Below, in pieces: positions 42,149-50,447 of a stretch of DNA of 64,000 bases. The DNA is taken from positions 2,356,001 through 2,420,000 of the forward strand of contig NZ_CP013909.1 of assembly GCF_001507645.1 (NCBI RefSeq). Reading direction: 5' to 3'. Origin of the DNA: Hymenobacter sedentarius (GTDB taxonomy: Bacteria; Bacteroidota; Bacteroidia; Cytophagales; Hymenobacteraceae). The translations under genes were made by a program, and so were the position numbers. Numbering within the stretch: the first letter of the stretch is position 1; the number at the start of each line of letters is the position of its first letter. A model generated the notes under the pieces. The model searched no databases. It worked only from the letters and a program-made list of their open reading frames with translations, and was not told the DNA's origin.

Positions 42149-42186
42149 GGAGGGCGCAGGCTGGCGCCCATGAATGGTTGCTTTTC

Positions 42187-42575
42187 TTACAGTTCCGCTT
42201 CTTCCAGCGAAGAGTCCAGGGATTTGTCCGGAGTGTCCGATTCTTCGGAGTTGGGCTGGGAAAGCCGGGAGTAATCATGCAGCGCCAACAGGTCGGGCAG
42301 TTCGGCCGGGTCGGTTACCAGCAGTACCCGCACGGGCGTAGAGCTGCCGGCTTCCAGGGCCGCCGTCAGGCTCACCACGTCGAGGTCGCCCCGCAGCGGG
42401 CCACACAAGCTGAGAATATCGGGGTGGAGGAGCCGCGCGGCTTTCAGGGCGGCTTCCCCCGGGCTTCTACCACAATGATTTCATCGTGGCCGGCTTGCCG
42501 AAAAGGGGCCGCCAGCTCTTTGGCTAATTTAAGGTCATCGACCGCCAATAAGACACGCAGGGAATGGGCAGGCAT
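42187..42575 (-). pseudogene. Receiver-like (response regulator fold) protein, frameshifted
   Basis: From the ATG at 42575 the frame reads 'SLRVLLAVDDLKLAKELAAPFRQAGHDEIIVVEARG', the first half of a CheY-like fold. It then ends early. The adjacent frame continues 'EAALKAARLLHPDILSLCGPLRGDLDVVSLTAALEAGSSTPVRVLLVTDPAELPDLL' and an acidic tail. One extra base in the run of five C at 42456-42460 joins them into about 128 residues. The 'AVDDLK' segment keeps two Asp, but the usual phosphoacceptor Asp region reads 'DILSLCGPL'. It may therefore be a receiver without phosphorylation. It may be an inactive gene or a sequencing error. Confidence 0.65.
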
Positions 42576-42719
42576 AGGGTGCGGATAGAATTGCACGCCA
42601 AAGGTCAGAACCAAACGGCCGGCAGAATGGAGATTTAAGACCAACAGATGCAATGACTTTGCCAACGACTCCACCGCGCCCCCGAACGGCGCGAACCGGC
42701 GCTCACCTATTGGCTCAAC

Positions 42720-45710
42720 TTACTGGTACTGCTGGTAGCGGTTGCGGTTGAGTTTCAAATCCTGCAGCAGGCTGCTCTTGGCCGATATGGTGAAGCCGTA
42801 GCCTTTGGTGACACCAAACGGAATCCACTGGCCAGTGATTTGCCAGCAGTGCAAATCCCGGAAGAACGTGACGTTGGGGTAGGTAATGGTCTGGTGCGTA
42901 ATGTCGTAGCCTAGGTTGTAGCTCAGGCGAAGGTTGGGCGTGAGCTTTACCGAGCCGGTGACGCCCACCGTGTTCAGGGCCAGAATGGGCGGGCGCACGT
43001 CGCCGGGTTTCAGCGGAACGGGGTTGGTGGTGTAGCCGGCCGCGTAGGTCAGGGCCAGCTCCCAGGGAATCTCGAAGTCGACGTAATCGGCGTAATAATT
43101 GGGCTGGCCCACCGTGCCCAGGGTGGGGTCGTTGGTGGGGGCCACGGCCCGGGGCACCACGCTCTTGCGGTTGCCCGAGGCGGGGTTGAAGGAATAGGTG
43201 GCCCCGAAGGTGGCCGAGGCCAGGCGCAGGAGCTTGCGCGGGTTGGCCTCAAACAAGTACTTGTCGATGGTGCGGCCCTGGGCGTCGCGCTGGTAGGGCT
43301 CGAAGAGGGCAGTGCTGTTGAGGTTGAGCTTGCGGGCCACCTGGGTGCGGAAGTTGACCGCTACCGGCTGGAGCTTCAGCGAGTCGGCCGCGAAGTTGTA
43401 GCCGGTACTAAAGTCGAGGCCTTCAATCAGGCTGGCCTTGCGAAAGGGGTTGGTGCCGGTGGTGTCGTTGGCTTCGCGCACCTTCATCTCCACCGAGTTC
43501 TGCAGGTTGAATGTAATCTGACTTTGCTTGCTGCCGCCGGGCGTGCCGTATAGGAAGTTGTTGAAGCTGCTGAACGGGTAGGGGTTGCGGCCGTTCACGA
43601 CCTGGAGTTGGTCGCGGGGCACCAGCTGGTTGAACTGGTTGCGCAGGCCGTAGAGGTCGGGCTGGGGGAATACGCTGCTGCGCTGGGTAAAGTCCGGCGA
43701 GTAGCTGTAGTTCAGGCTGGGCGTGACTTTGTGGCGCAGGGCCTGGATTTTGTGGGTGCCCTTGCGGTTGATGGTGCCGTAGAACGTGGTGTTCAGGCTG
43801 GCCGACGCCGAGTAGTTGTTGATGCGGTACAGGCCGTAGGTGGTATCGATGCGCACGGCCTGGGCCACGGGGCTAAAGCGATAGTTGAGCCGCTGGCCGT
43901 ACCAGACCTCGCCGTAGTTGAGCGACGGCGTGAACTGCAAGTGCTGGGCAATAGAATAGGAGCCCAACCCAATGCCGAAGCTGTGCTGCACGCCGTTGCG
44001 GGAGTTGCGCAGCACCTTCCCGATATTGTCAAGGTTGAGCGGGATGTTGGTGGGCACGGTGGTGCCACCCAGCAGGGGCAGCCCGTTGGCGAGGCTGCGG
44101 GCCGGCACAATGTTGCTCACTTCGTTGCGCGCCGTCAGGTTGTAGCTCAGGGTGAACTGCTCGTAGACTTTGCCCAGCTTGTACGCACCCGGCTCAATGC
44201 CAAACCACTGGTACGGGTACTGCCGGGCCAAGCCCAGGCTCACGTCGGGCAGGGTAAAAGTCATCGAGCCGTCGGTGCCCTGGCTCTGGCTGAGCCGCAC
44301 GTCGTAGTTGATGGGCAGGTTGCGCAGCTGCTTGGAGTAGCTGATGCTGGAGCTGAACTGCGTGGACAGGTAGCGGCGCGCGTCGAGGCTGTTTATTTTG
44401 TTGAAGCTGCTGGTGCCGGCGTTCACGCTGGCCGAGAAGCGCCCGCCGCCGGGCTTGGGCACGGGCGTGTGGCTCCAGGTAATCCAGAACGAGTTGGCCG
44501 CGGCCGGCTTGATGTAAGCCGGGCCGGTAGTCGCGTCGGTGGTTAGAATCTGGTCGCTGGGCCGGGTCGAGAAGCGAAAGTTAAAATTGCCCTGAAAGGT
44601 GTAGCGCTTCAGGTACGACACGTCGGCCGTGGCGCCCCAGCCGCCGAAGCTCTGCGCGTTGCCAGCGTACACGTCGCCGGTCAGGCGCACGCCGATGTAG
44701 TCGTTGGGCGCGAAGTAGTAGCCGCCGTTGCTCAGGTAGTAGCCGCGGTCGGCAGCCTGCCCAAAGGTGGGGATGATGACGCCCGAGCCCCGGTTGGTGG
44801 TAGGCATGGGGAAAAAGCCGAACAGGAAGCCCAGCGGCGTGGGCACGTCGCCAATCACGAGGTTGAAGGGGCCGGTCACCACCTTATCGCCCGGAATCAC
44901 CTTCATGCGCTTGGCCTGAATGTAGAAGTGCGGGTGCTCGAGGTTGCAGGTGGTGTAGCGGCCTATCAGGCCATCAATGTCCCCGTTGGGCTGCCGCTTA
45001 ATCACGGAGGCACTCACGTAGCCTTCGCCCTGGGTGGTCACGGCCTCACTTACTCGGGCCTTCTTGGTTTTGAAGTTGTAGGCAATGCTTTTGGCCGTGT
45101 ACAAGCCGCCCTTGTCATTGAGCACAGGCCGGCCTTCGAGCTTGTTGTTCAGCGAGTCGCGCTTGCCGTCGGCCGTCATGGTGTTCTTGCCGTAGTCCAC
45201 CGTGATGACGGCCGCTTTCAGGTCGGTGTCACCGTAGTCTACGCTGGCCTTGTTGTAGAGGCGGGCCACCTTGCCGGTCACGTCGAACTGGATGGAGTCC
45301 TTGGCCGCGTACTTTATCGTGGTTTCAATCTGGCCTTTGGGCTTGCCCGAGACCTGCAACGAGTCGCCGGTGCGGCTCACGGCGCCCGGCAAGCCCGTGT
45401 TGCGGACGCCGCCGGGGGCCAGGGTGTCGGGCACGGGCTTGTGCGAGGTGCCGGGCACGCGGGGCTGGCCGGTATTGCGGGCGCCGGCCGGAGGTGGGCC
45501 TTGCGGGTCGCGCGGGTCGGGCGAGATAAAGCGCACCGGTGGGGTGGGGGCGCTGCCCGGCCGCTGCGTGGGCTTGGCCAGGGGCACCTTGGGCTGGGCG
45601 GGCGCCGGGGCGTTGGTGGCCGTGCGCTTTTTCGCTGCCTTGGCTTGGGGCGTGGGCTTGGGTGGCGTCACGGCCTGGCCCCAGGCGGATCCGGCCGCAC
45701 CGGCCACCAT
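42720..45710 (-). CDS. lptD: Putative LPS-assembly protein LptD with OstA-like domain
   Basis: About 1000 residues. After a Pro/Ala-rich linker comes an OstA/LptA-like beta-jellyroll ('DSIQFDVTGKVARLYNKASVDYGDTDLKAAVITVDYGKNTM', 'LYTAKSIAYNFKTKKARVSEA'). A long beta-barrel of the Bacteroidota LptD type follows ('GDVPTPLGFLFGFFPMPTTNRGSGVIIPTFGQAADRGYYLSNGGYYFAPNDY'). It inserts LPS into the outer leaflet. The ATG at 45710 is the last in-frame ATG before the mature part, but it leaves a poor signal peptide. The hydrophobic stretch 'IRLLGLLILMVAGAAGSAWGQ' begins upstream, with no in-frame ATG below the promoter; TTG at 45815 or an indel near 45740-45770 could explain this. It is divergent from an amidase gene. 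Confidence 0.87.
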   Translation of the reverse strand: MVAGAAGSAWGQAVTPPKPTPQAKAAKKRTATNAPAPAQPKVPLAKPTQRPGSAPTPPVRFISPDPRDPQGPPPAGARNTGQPRVPGTSHKPVPDTLAPGGVRNTGLPGAVSRTGDSLQVSGKPKGQIETTIKYAAKDSIQFDVTGKVARLYNKASVDYGDTDLKAAVITVDYGKNTMTADGKRDSLNNKLEGRPVLNDKGGLYTAKSIAYNFKTKKARVSEAVTTQGEGYVSASVIKRQPNGDIDGLIGRYTTCNLEHPHFYIQAKRMKVIPGDKVVTGPFNLVIGDVPTPLGFLFGFFPMPTTNRGSGVIIPTFGQAADRGYYLSNGGYYFAPNDYIGVRLTGDVYAGNAQSFGGWGATADVSYLKRYTFQGNFNFRFSTRPSDQILTTDATTGPAYIKPAAANSFWITWSHTPVPKPGGGRFSASVNAGTSSFNKINSLDARRYLSTQFSSSISYSKQLRNLPINYDVRLSQSQGTDGSMTFTLPDVSLGLARQYPYQWFGIEPGAYKLGKVYEQFTLSYNLTARNEVSNIVPARSLANGLPLLGGTTVPTNIPLNLDNIGKVLRNSRNGVQHSFGIGLGSYSIAQHLQFTPSLNYGEVWYGQRLNYRFSPVAQAVRIDTTYGLYRINNYSASASLNTTFYGTINRKGTHKIQALRHKVTPSLNYSYSPDFTQRSSVFPQPDLYGLRNQFNQLVPRDQLQVVNGRNPYPFSSFNNFLYGTPGGSKQSQITFNLQNSVEMKVREANDTTGTNPFRKASLIEGLDFSTGYNFAADSLKLQPVAVNFRTQVARKLNLNSTALFEPYQRDAQGRTIDKYLFEANPRKLLRLASATFGATYSFNPASGNRKSVVPRAVAPTNDPTLGTVGQPNYYADYVDFEIPWELALTYAAGYTTNPVPLKPGDVRPPILALNTVGVTGSVKLTPNLRLSYNLGYDITHQTITYPNVTFFRDLHCWQITGQWIPFGVTKGYGFTISAKSSLLQDLKLNRNRYQQYQ

Positions 45711-45838
45711 TAAAATTAAGAGGCCCAGCAGCCTGATGCGGGCCCCAACAGGGGCTGCGTGGGGTGGCCATGGCCGAAACCCGGCTTCAGAACGAAGGCC
45801 AAACCAAACAGGCAAAGTATAGTAGCGGTTAATTCGTT

Positions 45839-45846
45839 TACTTTTG
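45839..45846 (+). promoter_or_regulatory. -7 element of the amidase gene
   Basis: TACTTTTG, exact TAnnTTTG match, 48 bp before the GTG start of the amidase. No convincing -33 element. Confidence 0.4.
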
Positions 45847-45855
45847 GGGCTTATA

Positions 45856-45886
45856 CAAAGGTAGCAGGTCGCTACCGCCCCTTCAA
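45856..45886 (-). promoter_or_regulatory. lptD promoter
   Basis: On the minus strand TTG (complement of 45884-45886), 20 bp, TACCTTTG (complement of 45856-45863). It overlaps the amidase leader, so the two divergent units share about 50 bp. It implies that lptD starts downstream of about 45849. Confidence 0.6.
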
Positions 45887-45894
45887 CGAACAAC

Positions 45895-46752
45895 GTGCGG
45901 ATTATTGTCATCCTGGCCAGTGCCGCCCTGCTGGTGCTCGGCGCCGGCAGCGGGGAGTGGAACGCGGAGGCCCAGACGCCGGCCGATTCGACCCGCGTCG
46001 CGCTCGATTCTGCGCGCACGGCCCCCGATTCTCCCAATGCGCCCTACCGCTACCGGCTGCGCACCGTGGTGCTCGACGCGGGCCACGGCGGCAAAGACCG
46101 CGGCTGCGCGGGCGCCTCGGCCCGGGAGGCCGACGTGGCTCTGAACCTGGTGCTGGCCCTGGGCCGCCAGATTCAGGAAAACATGCCCGATGTGAAGGTC
46201 ATTTACACGCGCAAGACCAACGTGTTTATTGAGCTGGACGAGCGTGCTGCCATTGCCAACCGCAACCACGCCGACCTGTTCATCTCCATCCATTGCAACG
46301 CCGGCCCCAGCCAAAGCCACGGCACCGAGGTGTGGACCATGGGCCTGCACAAAACCACCGCCAACCTGGGCGTGGCCCAACGCGAAAACTCGGTTATTCT
46401 CCAGGAAAAGGACTACAAAACCCGCTACGACGGCTTCGACCCCAGCTCGCCCCAGAGCCACATTCTGTTCTCGCTGTTCCAGTCGGCCTACATCACCAAC
46501 AGCCTGCGCTTTGCCCAGCGCGTAGACCGGCAGCTGCGCACCAGCGTGAGCCGGCCCAGCCGCGGCGTAAAGCAGGCCGGCTTTCTGGTGCTTTGGAAGT
46601 CGACCATGCCCTCGGTGCTCATCGAATCCGGCTTCCTCACCAACCCTTCCGAAGAGCGGTACCTCAACGACAAAGCTAATCAGTCGTATATGGCGGCGGG
46701 AATCTATCGGGCCTTCCGCGAATACAAGCGCGAACTCGAAGGCGGCTCCTGA
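45895..46752 (+). CDS. N-acetylmuramoyl-L-alanine amidase (Amidase_3)
   Basis: A 285-residue exported zinc amidase that cleaves the peptide from muramic acid in peptidoglycan, as in daughter-cell separation. It has a GTG start and a short signal peptide ('IIVILASAALLVLGAGSGEWNAEAQ'). The catalytic domain shows 'RTVVLDAGHGGKDRG' (zinc His), 'AREADVALNLVLALG' (zinc Glu), 'ADLFISIHCNAG' (zinc His) and 'PSVLIESGFLTNPSEE' (catalytic Glu). The sequence 'SSPQSHILFSLFQSAYITNSL' includes the family's mid-domain segment. It is divergent from lptD and followed by an MCE gene, so the locus is envelope-directed. Confidence 0.93.
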   Translation: MRIIVILASAALLVLGAGSGEWNAEAQTPADSTRVALDSARTAPDSPNAPYRYRLRTVVLDAGHGGKDRGCAGASAREADVALNLVLALGRQIQENMPDVKVIYTRKTNVFIELDERAAIANRNHADLFISIHCNAGPSQSHGTEVWTMGLHKTTANLGVAQRENSVILQEKDYKTRYDGFDPSSPQSHILFSLFQSAYITNSLRFAQRVDRQLRTSVSRPSRGVKQAGFLVLWKSTMPSVLIESGFLTNPSEERYLNDKANQSYMAAGIYRAFREYKRELEGGS

Positions 46753-46870
46753 ACTAAGGCGCCCCGGCGTGCATTTATGGCGGTAAAATCCAGCTCTCGC
46801 GTAGTGTCGTACCATTGTTTAAGTCAAGGCCGCTGCTTTCTCCATTCACCCATCCAATTACTCCCCTCTC

Positions 46871-47887
46871 GTGTCTAAAGAAATAAAAGTAGCGTTGCTG
46901 ACCATTGTGGCCATTGCGGCGCTCGTTATCGGCTATAATTTTCTGCGCGGCAGCAACGTTTTGTCTTCCGACCACACCTACTACGCCACCTATCCCAAGG
47001 TGGAGGGCCTGAACGTGGGCGCGATGGTTGCGCTCAACGGCATCAAGGTGGGGCAGGTGAAAAGCATGCAGCTGCAGCCCGACAAAGACAATAGCGTGCG
47101 CGTGGCCCTGGAGCTGCAAAAAGACATCGTGGTGGGCGACTCGACCACGGCGAGCCTGGGCGGCACGCTGCTCGGCTCCAAAGGAATTACCCTGACGCTG
47201 GGGAAAAACACGAAGGTGTATACCGGCGGCGAGGAAATCCGCACCGTGACCCCTTCCAGCATTACCGACGCGTTTCAGGCCAAGGCCCTGCCCGTGCTGG
47301 ATACGGTGGGCGCCACGCTTTCGCACATCAACGGCTTCCTGAACCGCGACGCCCAGACCAACATTCAGCAGACCCTGCTGGGCGCCCGCGGCACCACCGA
47401 GGCGCTGCAAAAGCTGATTGTAGACAACCAGCGCAACATCAACCAGATTACGCGTAACCTGGCCCAGATGAGCACGGCGCTGAACAAGACCACGGGCAAG
47501 CTCGACCGCATTGCCGTGAACTTCTCGCAGCTGTCCGACTCGCTGAAGGCCGCGCCCGTGGGCCCCGCCCTGCGCCGCCTCAACGCCACCATGGCCGAGG
47601 CCCAAACCACCGTGGCTAGCCTGAACCGCGCCTTGAACGACAAAAAAGGCTCGATGGGCAAGCTGCTCAACGACACCCTGCTCTACAACAACCTCAACGC
47701 CACGGCCGCCAGCTCCAACGACCTGCTCGTGGACCTCAAGGCCAACCCGAAGCGTTACGTGCACTTCTCGGTATTTGGCGGTGGCAAAGAGAAGAGCAAA
47801 GTAGAGACCACCAAGAAGCCCAACGGAACCACCACCACGGAAGTGAAAAAGGTAGAAACCACGCCGGCCCTTGCGCCCATGAAGTAG
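46871..47887 (+). CDS. MlaD/MCE-family lipid transport protein
   Basis: A 338-residue protein with GTG start and one N-terminal transmembrane helix ('IKVALLTIVAIAALVIGYNFL', residues 5-25). An MCE domain follows (about 30-125: 'YYATYPKVEGLNVGAMVALNGIKVGQVKSM', 'STTASLGGTLLGSKGITLTLG'). After it is a long helical region ('NQRNINQITRNLAQMSTALNKTTGKLDRIAVNFSQLSD'), which in known homologues forms a needle across the periplasm. The C-terminus is polar and Thr/Lys-rich. MCE proteins move phospholipids between the membranes. The ATPase and permease genes are not in this window. Confidence 0.9.
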   Translation: MSKEIKVALLTIVAIAALVIGYNFLRGSNVLSSDHTYYATYPKVEGLNVGAMVALNGIKVGQVKSMQLQPDKDNSVRVALELQKDIVVGDSTTASLGGTLLGSKGITLTLGKNTKVYTGGEEIRTVTPSSITDAFQAKALPVLDTVGATLSHINGFLNRDAQTNIQQTLLGARGTTEALQKLIVDNQRNINQITRNLAQMSTALNKTTGKLDRIAVNFSQLSDSLKAAPVGPALRRLNATMAEAQTTVASLNRALNDKKGSMGKLLNDTLLYNNLNATAASSNDLLVDLKANPKRYVHFSVFGGGKEKSKVETTKKPNGTTTTEVKKVETTPALAPMK

Positions 47888-47940
47888 TGCCCCCGCGCCG
47901 CTGCTGAAGCGGGGCTTCCCGCTCCTGCCCGTACCTTTGA

Positions 47941-47964
47941 AATCCGCCTTCGGGCGGATTTTTT
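47941..47964 (+). terminator. Terminator after the MCE gene
   Basis: AATCCGCC / GGCGGATT stem with tight loop TTCG, then six T. It lies 53 bp past the stop. TACCTTTG just before it (47932-47939) may be a -7 element for the next gene. Confidence 0.8.
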
Positions 47965-47999
47965 GTGCCCATTCTTCCAAAATCCCACCCGCTCCATTT

Positions 48000-49628
48000 A
48001 TGAACGTCGAGTTCAACCGCAACGAAGACCAACTCAAGCAACTCAGCTTTAAGCTCCACCAGAAGTTTCAAAAAGTAGCCCTCGGCGGCGGCGAAAAGCG
48101 CATTGCCGCCCACAAAGCCAAAGGCAAGCTCACCGCCCGCGAGCGGATTGATTATTTGCTGGATAAAGGCGCGGCCACGGTCGAAATCGGCGCGTTTGCG
48201 GGCGAGGGCATGTATAAGGAAGAAGGCGGTTGCCCCAGCGGCGGCGTGGTGGTGGTGATTGGCTACGTAGCCGGCCGGCAGTGCGTGGTGGTGGCCAACG
48301 ACGCCACCGTGAAGGCTGGCGCGTGGTTTCCCATCACGGCCAAAAAGAACCTGCGGGCCCAGGAAATCAGTATCGTAAACAAGCTGCCGATTATCTACCT
48401 CGTAGACTCGGCCGGGGTGTACCTACCCATGCAGGATGAGATTTTTCCGGATAAGGAGCACTTCGGCCGCATTTTCCGCAACAACGCGGTGATGAGCAGC
48501 ATGGGCATTGTGCAAATTTCGGCCATCATGGGCCCCTGCGTGGCCGGTGGCGCCTACCTGCCCATCATGAGCGACGAGGCCATGATAGTGAACGGTACCG
48601 GCTCGGTGTTCCTGGCCGGCTCCTACCTGGTGAAGTCCGCCATCGGCGAAACCATCGACAACGAGGCGCTGGGCGGTGCCAGCATGCACTCCGAAATCTC
48701 GGGCGTGACCGACTACAAGTTCGACACCGATGAAGAGTGCCTGGAGCACATCCGCAACATCTTCGACAAGATGGGCGGCCAGGCTTCGGCCGGTTTCAGC
48801 CGGGTTGAGCCAGCCAAGCCGGCGCAGGACGAGCAGGAAATCTACGGCCTGCTGCCATCCGACCGCGTGAAGCCCTACGACATGATGGACATCATCAACC
48901 GCCTGGTTGATAACTCGGAGTTTGAGCCCTACAAGGACCTGTATGGCCAGACGCTCATCTGCGGGCTGGCGCGCATCGACGGTTGGGCTGTGGGCATCGT
49001 GGCCAACCAGCGCAAAATCGTGAAGAGCAAGAAAACCGGCATGCAGATGGGCGGCGTCATCTACTCCGACTCGGCCGACAAAGCCGCGCGCTTCATCATG
49101 AACTGCAACCAGAAGCGCATTCCGCTGGTGTTTCTGCACGACGTGTCGGGCTTCATGGTGGGCTCGGCCTCCGAGCAGGGCGGCATCATCAAGGACGGCG
49201 CCAAGATGGTGAATGCCATGGCCAATTCGGTGGTGCCCAAGTTCACGGTCATCGTGGGCAACAGCTACGGCGCCGGCAACTACGCCATGTGCGGCAAAGC
49301 CTACGACCCGCGCCTCATCGTGGCCTGGCCCACCGCTCAACTCGCCGTAATGAGCGGCGCCGCGGCCGCCAATACGCTGCTGCAAATTCAGGTGGCTTCC
49401 CTCAAAGCCAAAGGCGAAGTCATCACCCCGGAAGCCGAAAAGGAACTTTTGGACCGCATCAAAGCCCGCTACGAGGAGCAATTATCGCCCTACTACGCCG
49501 CGGCCCGCCTCTGGATCGATGCAGTGATTGACCCGCTGGAAACGCGGAAAGTCATTTCGGAGGGAATTGCTGCCGCGAATCATGCGCCGATTGAGAAGGC
49601 GTATAACGTGGGGGTTATTCAAGTGTGA
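48000..49628 (+). CDS. Acyl-CoA carboxylase beta subunit (carboxyltransferase)
   Basis: A 542-residue biotin-dependent carboxyltransferase. The segment 'LVDSAGVYLPMQDEIFPDKEHFGRIFRNNAVMSSMGIVQISAIMGPCVAGGAYLPIMSDEAMIV' is close to methylcrotonyl-CoA carboxylase beta. A propionyl-CoA or geranyl-CoA role is the alternative. The C-terminal half has 'IPLVFLHDVSGFMVGSASEQGGIIKDGAKM' and 'VGNSYGAGNYAMCGKAYDPRLIVAWPTAQLAVMSG'. It acts in the cytoplasm with a biotin carboxylase/carrier alpha subunit that is not in the window. The start at 48000 (MNVEFNRNE) is favoured over one 21 codons upstream, which would lie inside the terminator. Its stop overlaps the next start by 1 bp. Confidence 0.92.
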   Translation: MNVEFNRNEDQLKQLSFKLHQKFQKVALGGGEKRIAAHKAKGKLTARERIDYLLDKGAATVEIGAFAGEGMYKEEGGCPSGGVVVVIGYVAGRQCVVVANDATVKAGAWFPITAKKNLRAQEISIVNKLPIIYLVDSAGVYLPMQDEIFPDKEHFGRIFRNNAVMSSMGIVQISAIMGPCVAGGAYLPIMSDEAMIVNGTGSVFLAGSYLVKSAIGETIDNEALGGASMHSEISGVTDYKFDTDEECLEHIRNIFDKMGGQASAGFSRVEPAKPAQDEQEIYGLLPSDRVKPYDMMDIINRLVDNSEFEPYKDLYGQTLICGLARIDGWAVGIVANQRKIVKSKKTGMQMGGVIYSDSADKAARFIMNCNQKRIPLVFLHDVSGFMVGSASEQGGIIKDGAKMVNAMANSVVPKFTVIVGNSYGAGNYAMCGKAYDPRLIVAWPTAQLAVMSGAAAANTLLQIQVASLKAKGEVITPEAEKELLDRIKARYEEQLSPYYAAARLWIDAVIDPLETRKVISEGIAAANHAPIEKAYNVGVIQV

Positions 49629-50347
49629 TGAAATTGCCCTTTTTGATCTGTGCACTGTTAATGAGTCTGTGGGGCTGCCACTCAAATGATTCGTCAGTTG
49701 CTGAAGTGAAAAGGGGCAAACTGGCACCGCCTCCGCCGCCCCCACCCCCAGATATAAATGAGGTGCCAGATGCCATCAACAAAATTGAAGAGGCTCAATT
49801 TTATTCAGGGTTTGCTTTAGCCCGGGTGTCTGATGAAGTACCAGGAAAAGTTGTTGCAAAGCCCTGCGGGTATAAGTTCAATTCATTTTTCTATGATGAG
49901 GACAGTCTTGCTGCGGTACAGACTCCGAATGCTTTACTGTTTCATTTCTCTAGTTTCAATGCACCGATGCGCCGCACTAAGGATGGAAGGCTAGTGCGTA
50001 CCGAGATAGATAGCGAATGGCAGGAAACCATCATGTTTCAACTCCCTCCCGAAAACCGATTTCGCTATGTTGACCAAGAACTGCTAAAGCTGAAGCTTTG
50101 CGCGGTAACCAGTGCCAGCGGTGTCTTGGAATCAGGCAACGAGCATTACTTCATTCGAAAAGGCATCTTGGAAGGCCAGCGAATAAATGACTCGGTATAT
50201 CAAGTGCGAATCGAAGCACGCTATCGAGCGGTTATGTCGGATACCACTTATTGGGTGCCGGTCTGGGTAGATGCTCGGTTTAAGAGGCAGCGAGGTTTTG
50301 ATAAACCTTGGGAATACCAGTGTCCGCTTTTCAAAAAGGTGGAATAG
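49628..50347 (+). CDS. AT-richer lipoprotein with polyproline linker, unknown function
   Basis: A 239-residue predicted lipoprotein (signal 'LPFLICALLMSLWGC'). A Pro8 stretch follows ('LAPPPPPPPPDINEV'), then a globular part with 'EEAQFYSGFALARVSDE', 'ALLFHFSSFNAPMRRT', 'TIMFQLPPENRFRYVDQELL' and 'SVYQVRIEARYRAVMSDTTYWVPVWVDARFK'. I recognise no family. The ATG overlaps the TGA of the carboxyltransferase gene by one base, so translation is probably coupled. Base and codon use are visibly AT-richer than in all neighbours, suggesting a more recently acquired gene. Confidence 0.7.
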   Translation: MKLPFLICALLMSLWGCHSNDSSVAEVKRGKLAPPPPPPPPDINEVPDAINKIEEAQFYSGFALARVSDEVPGKVVAKPCGYKFNSFFYDEDSLAAVQTPNALLFHFSSFNAPMRRTKDGRLVRTEIDSEWQETIMFQLPPENRFRYVDQELLKLKLCAVTSASGVLESGNEHYFIRKGILEGQRINDSVYQVRIEARYRAVMSDTTYWVPVWVDARFKRQRGFDKPWEYQCPLFKKVE

Positions 50348-50447
50348 CATAAATGAAATGCGTCGAACTAGCGCGAGTTTAGCGCAGCGTAACTCGTGAC
50401 TAATGATGCCAGCTAGGGGCGGTAATCAATTAGCGCGCCCCACCGGG

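Noticed and set aside
50348..50447. Inverted AACT(A/C)GCGCGAGTTT-like stretch between two gene ends
   Set aside because: It shows only weak, imperfect pairing and no second copy in the window, so I do not call it a repeat family or terminator.
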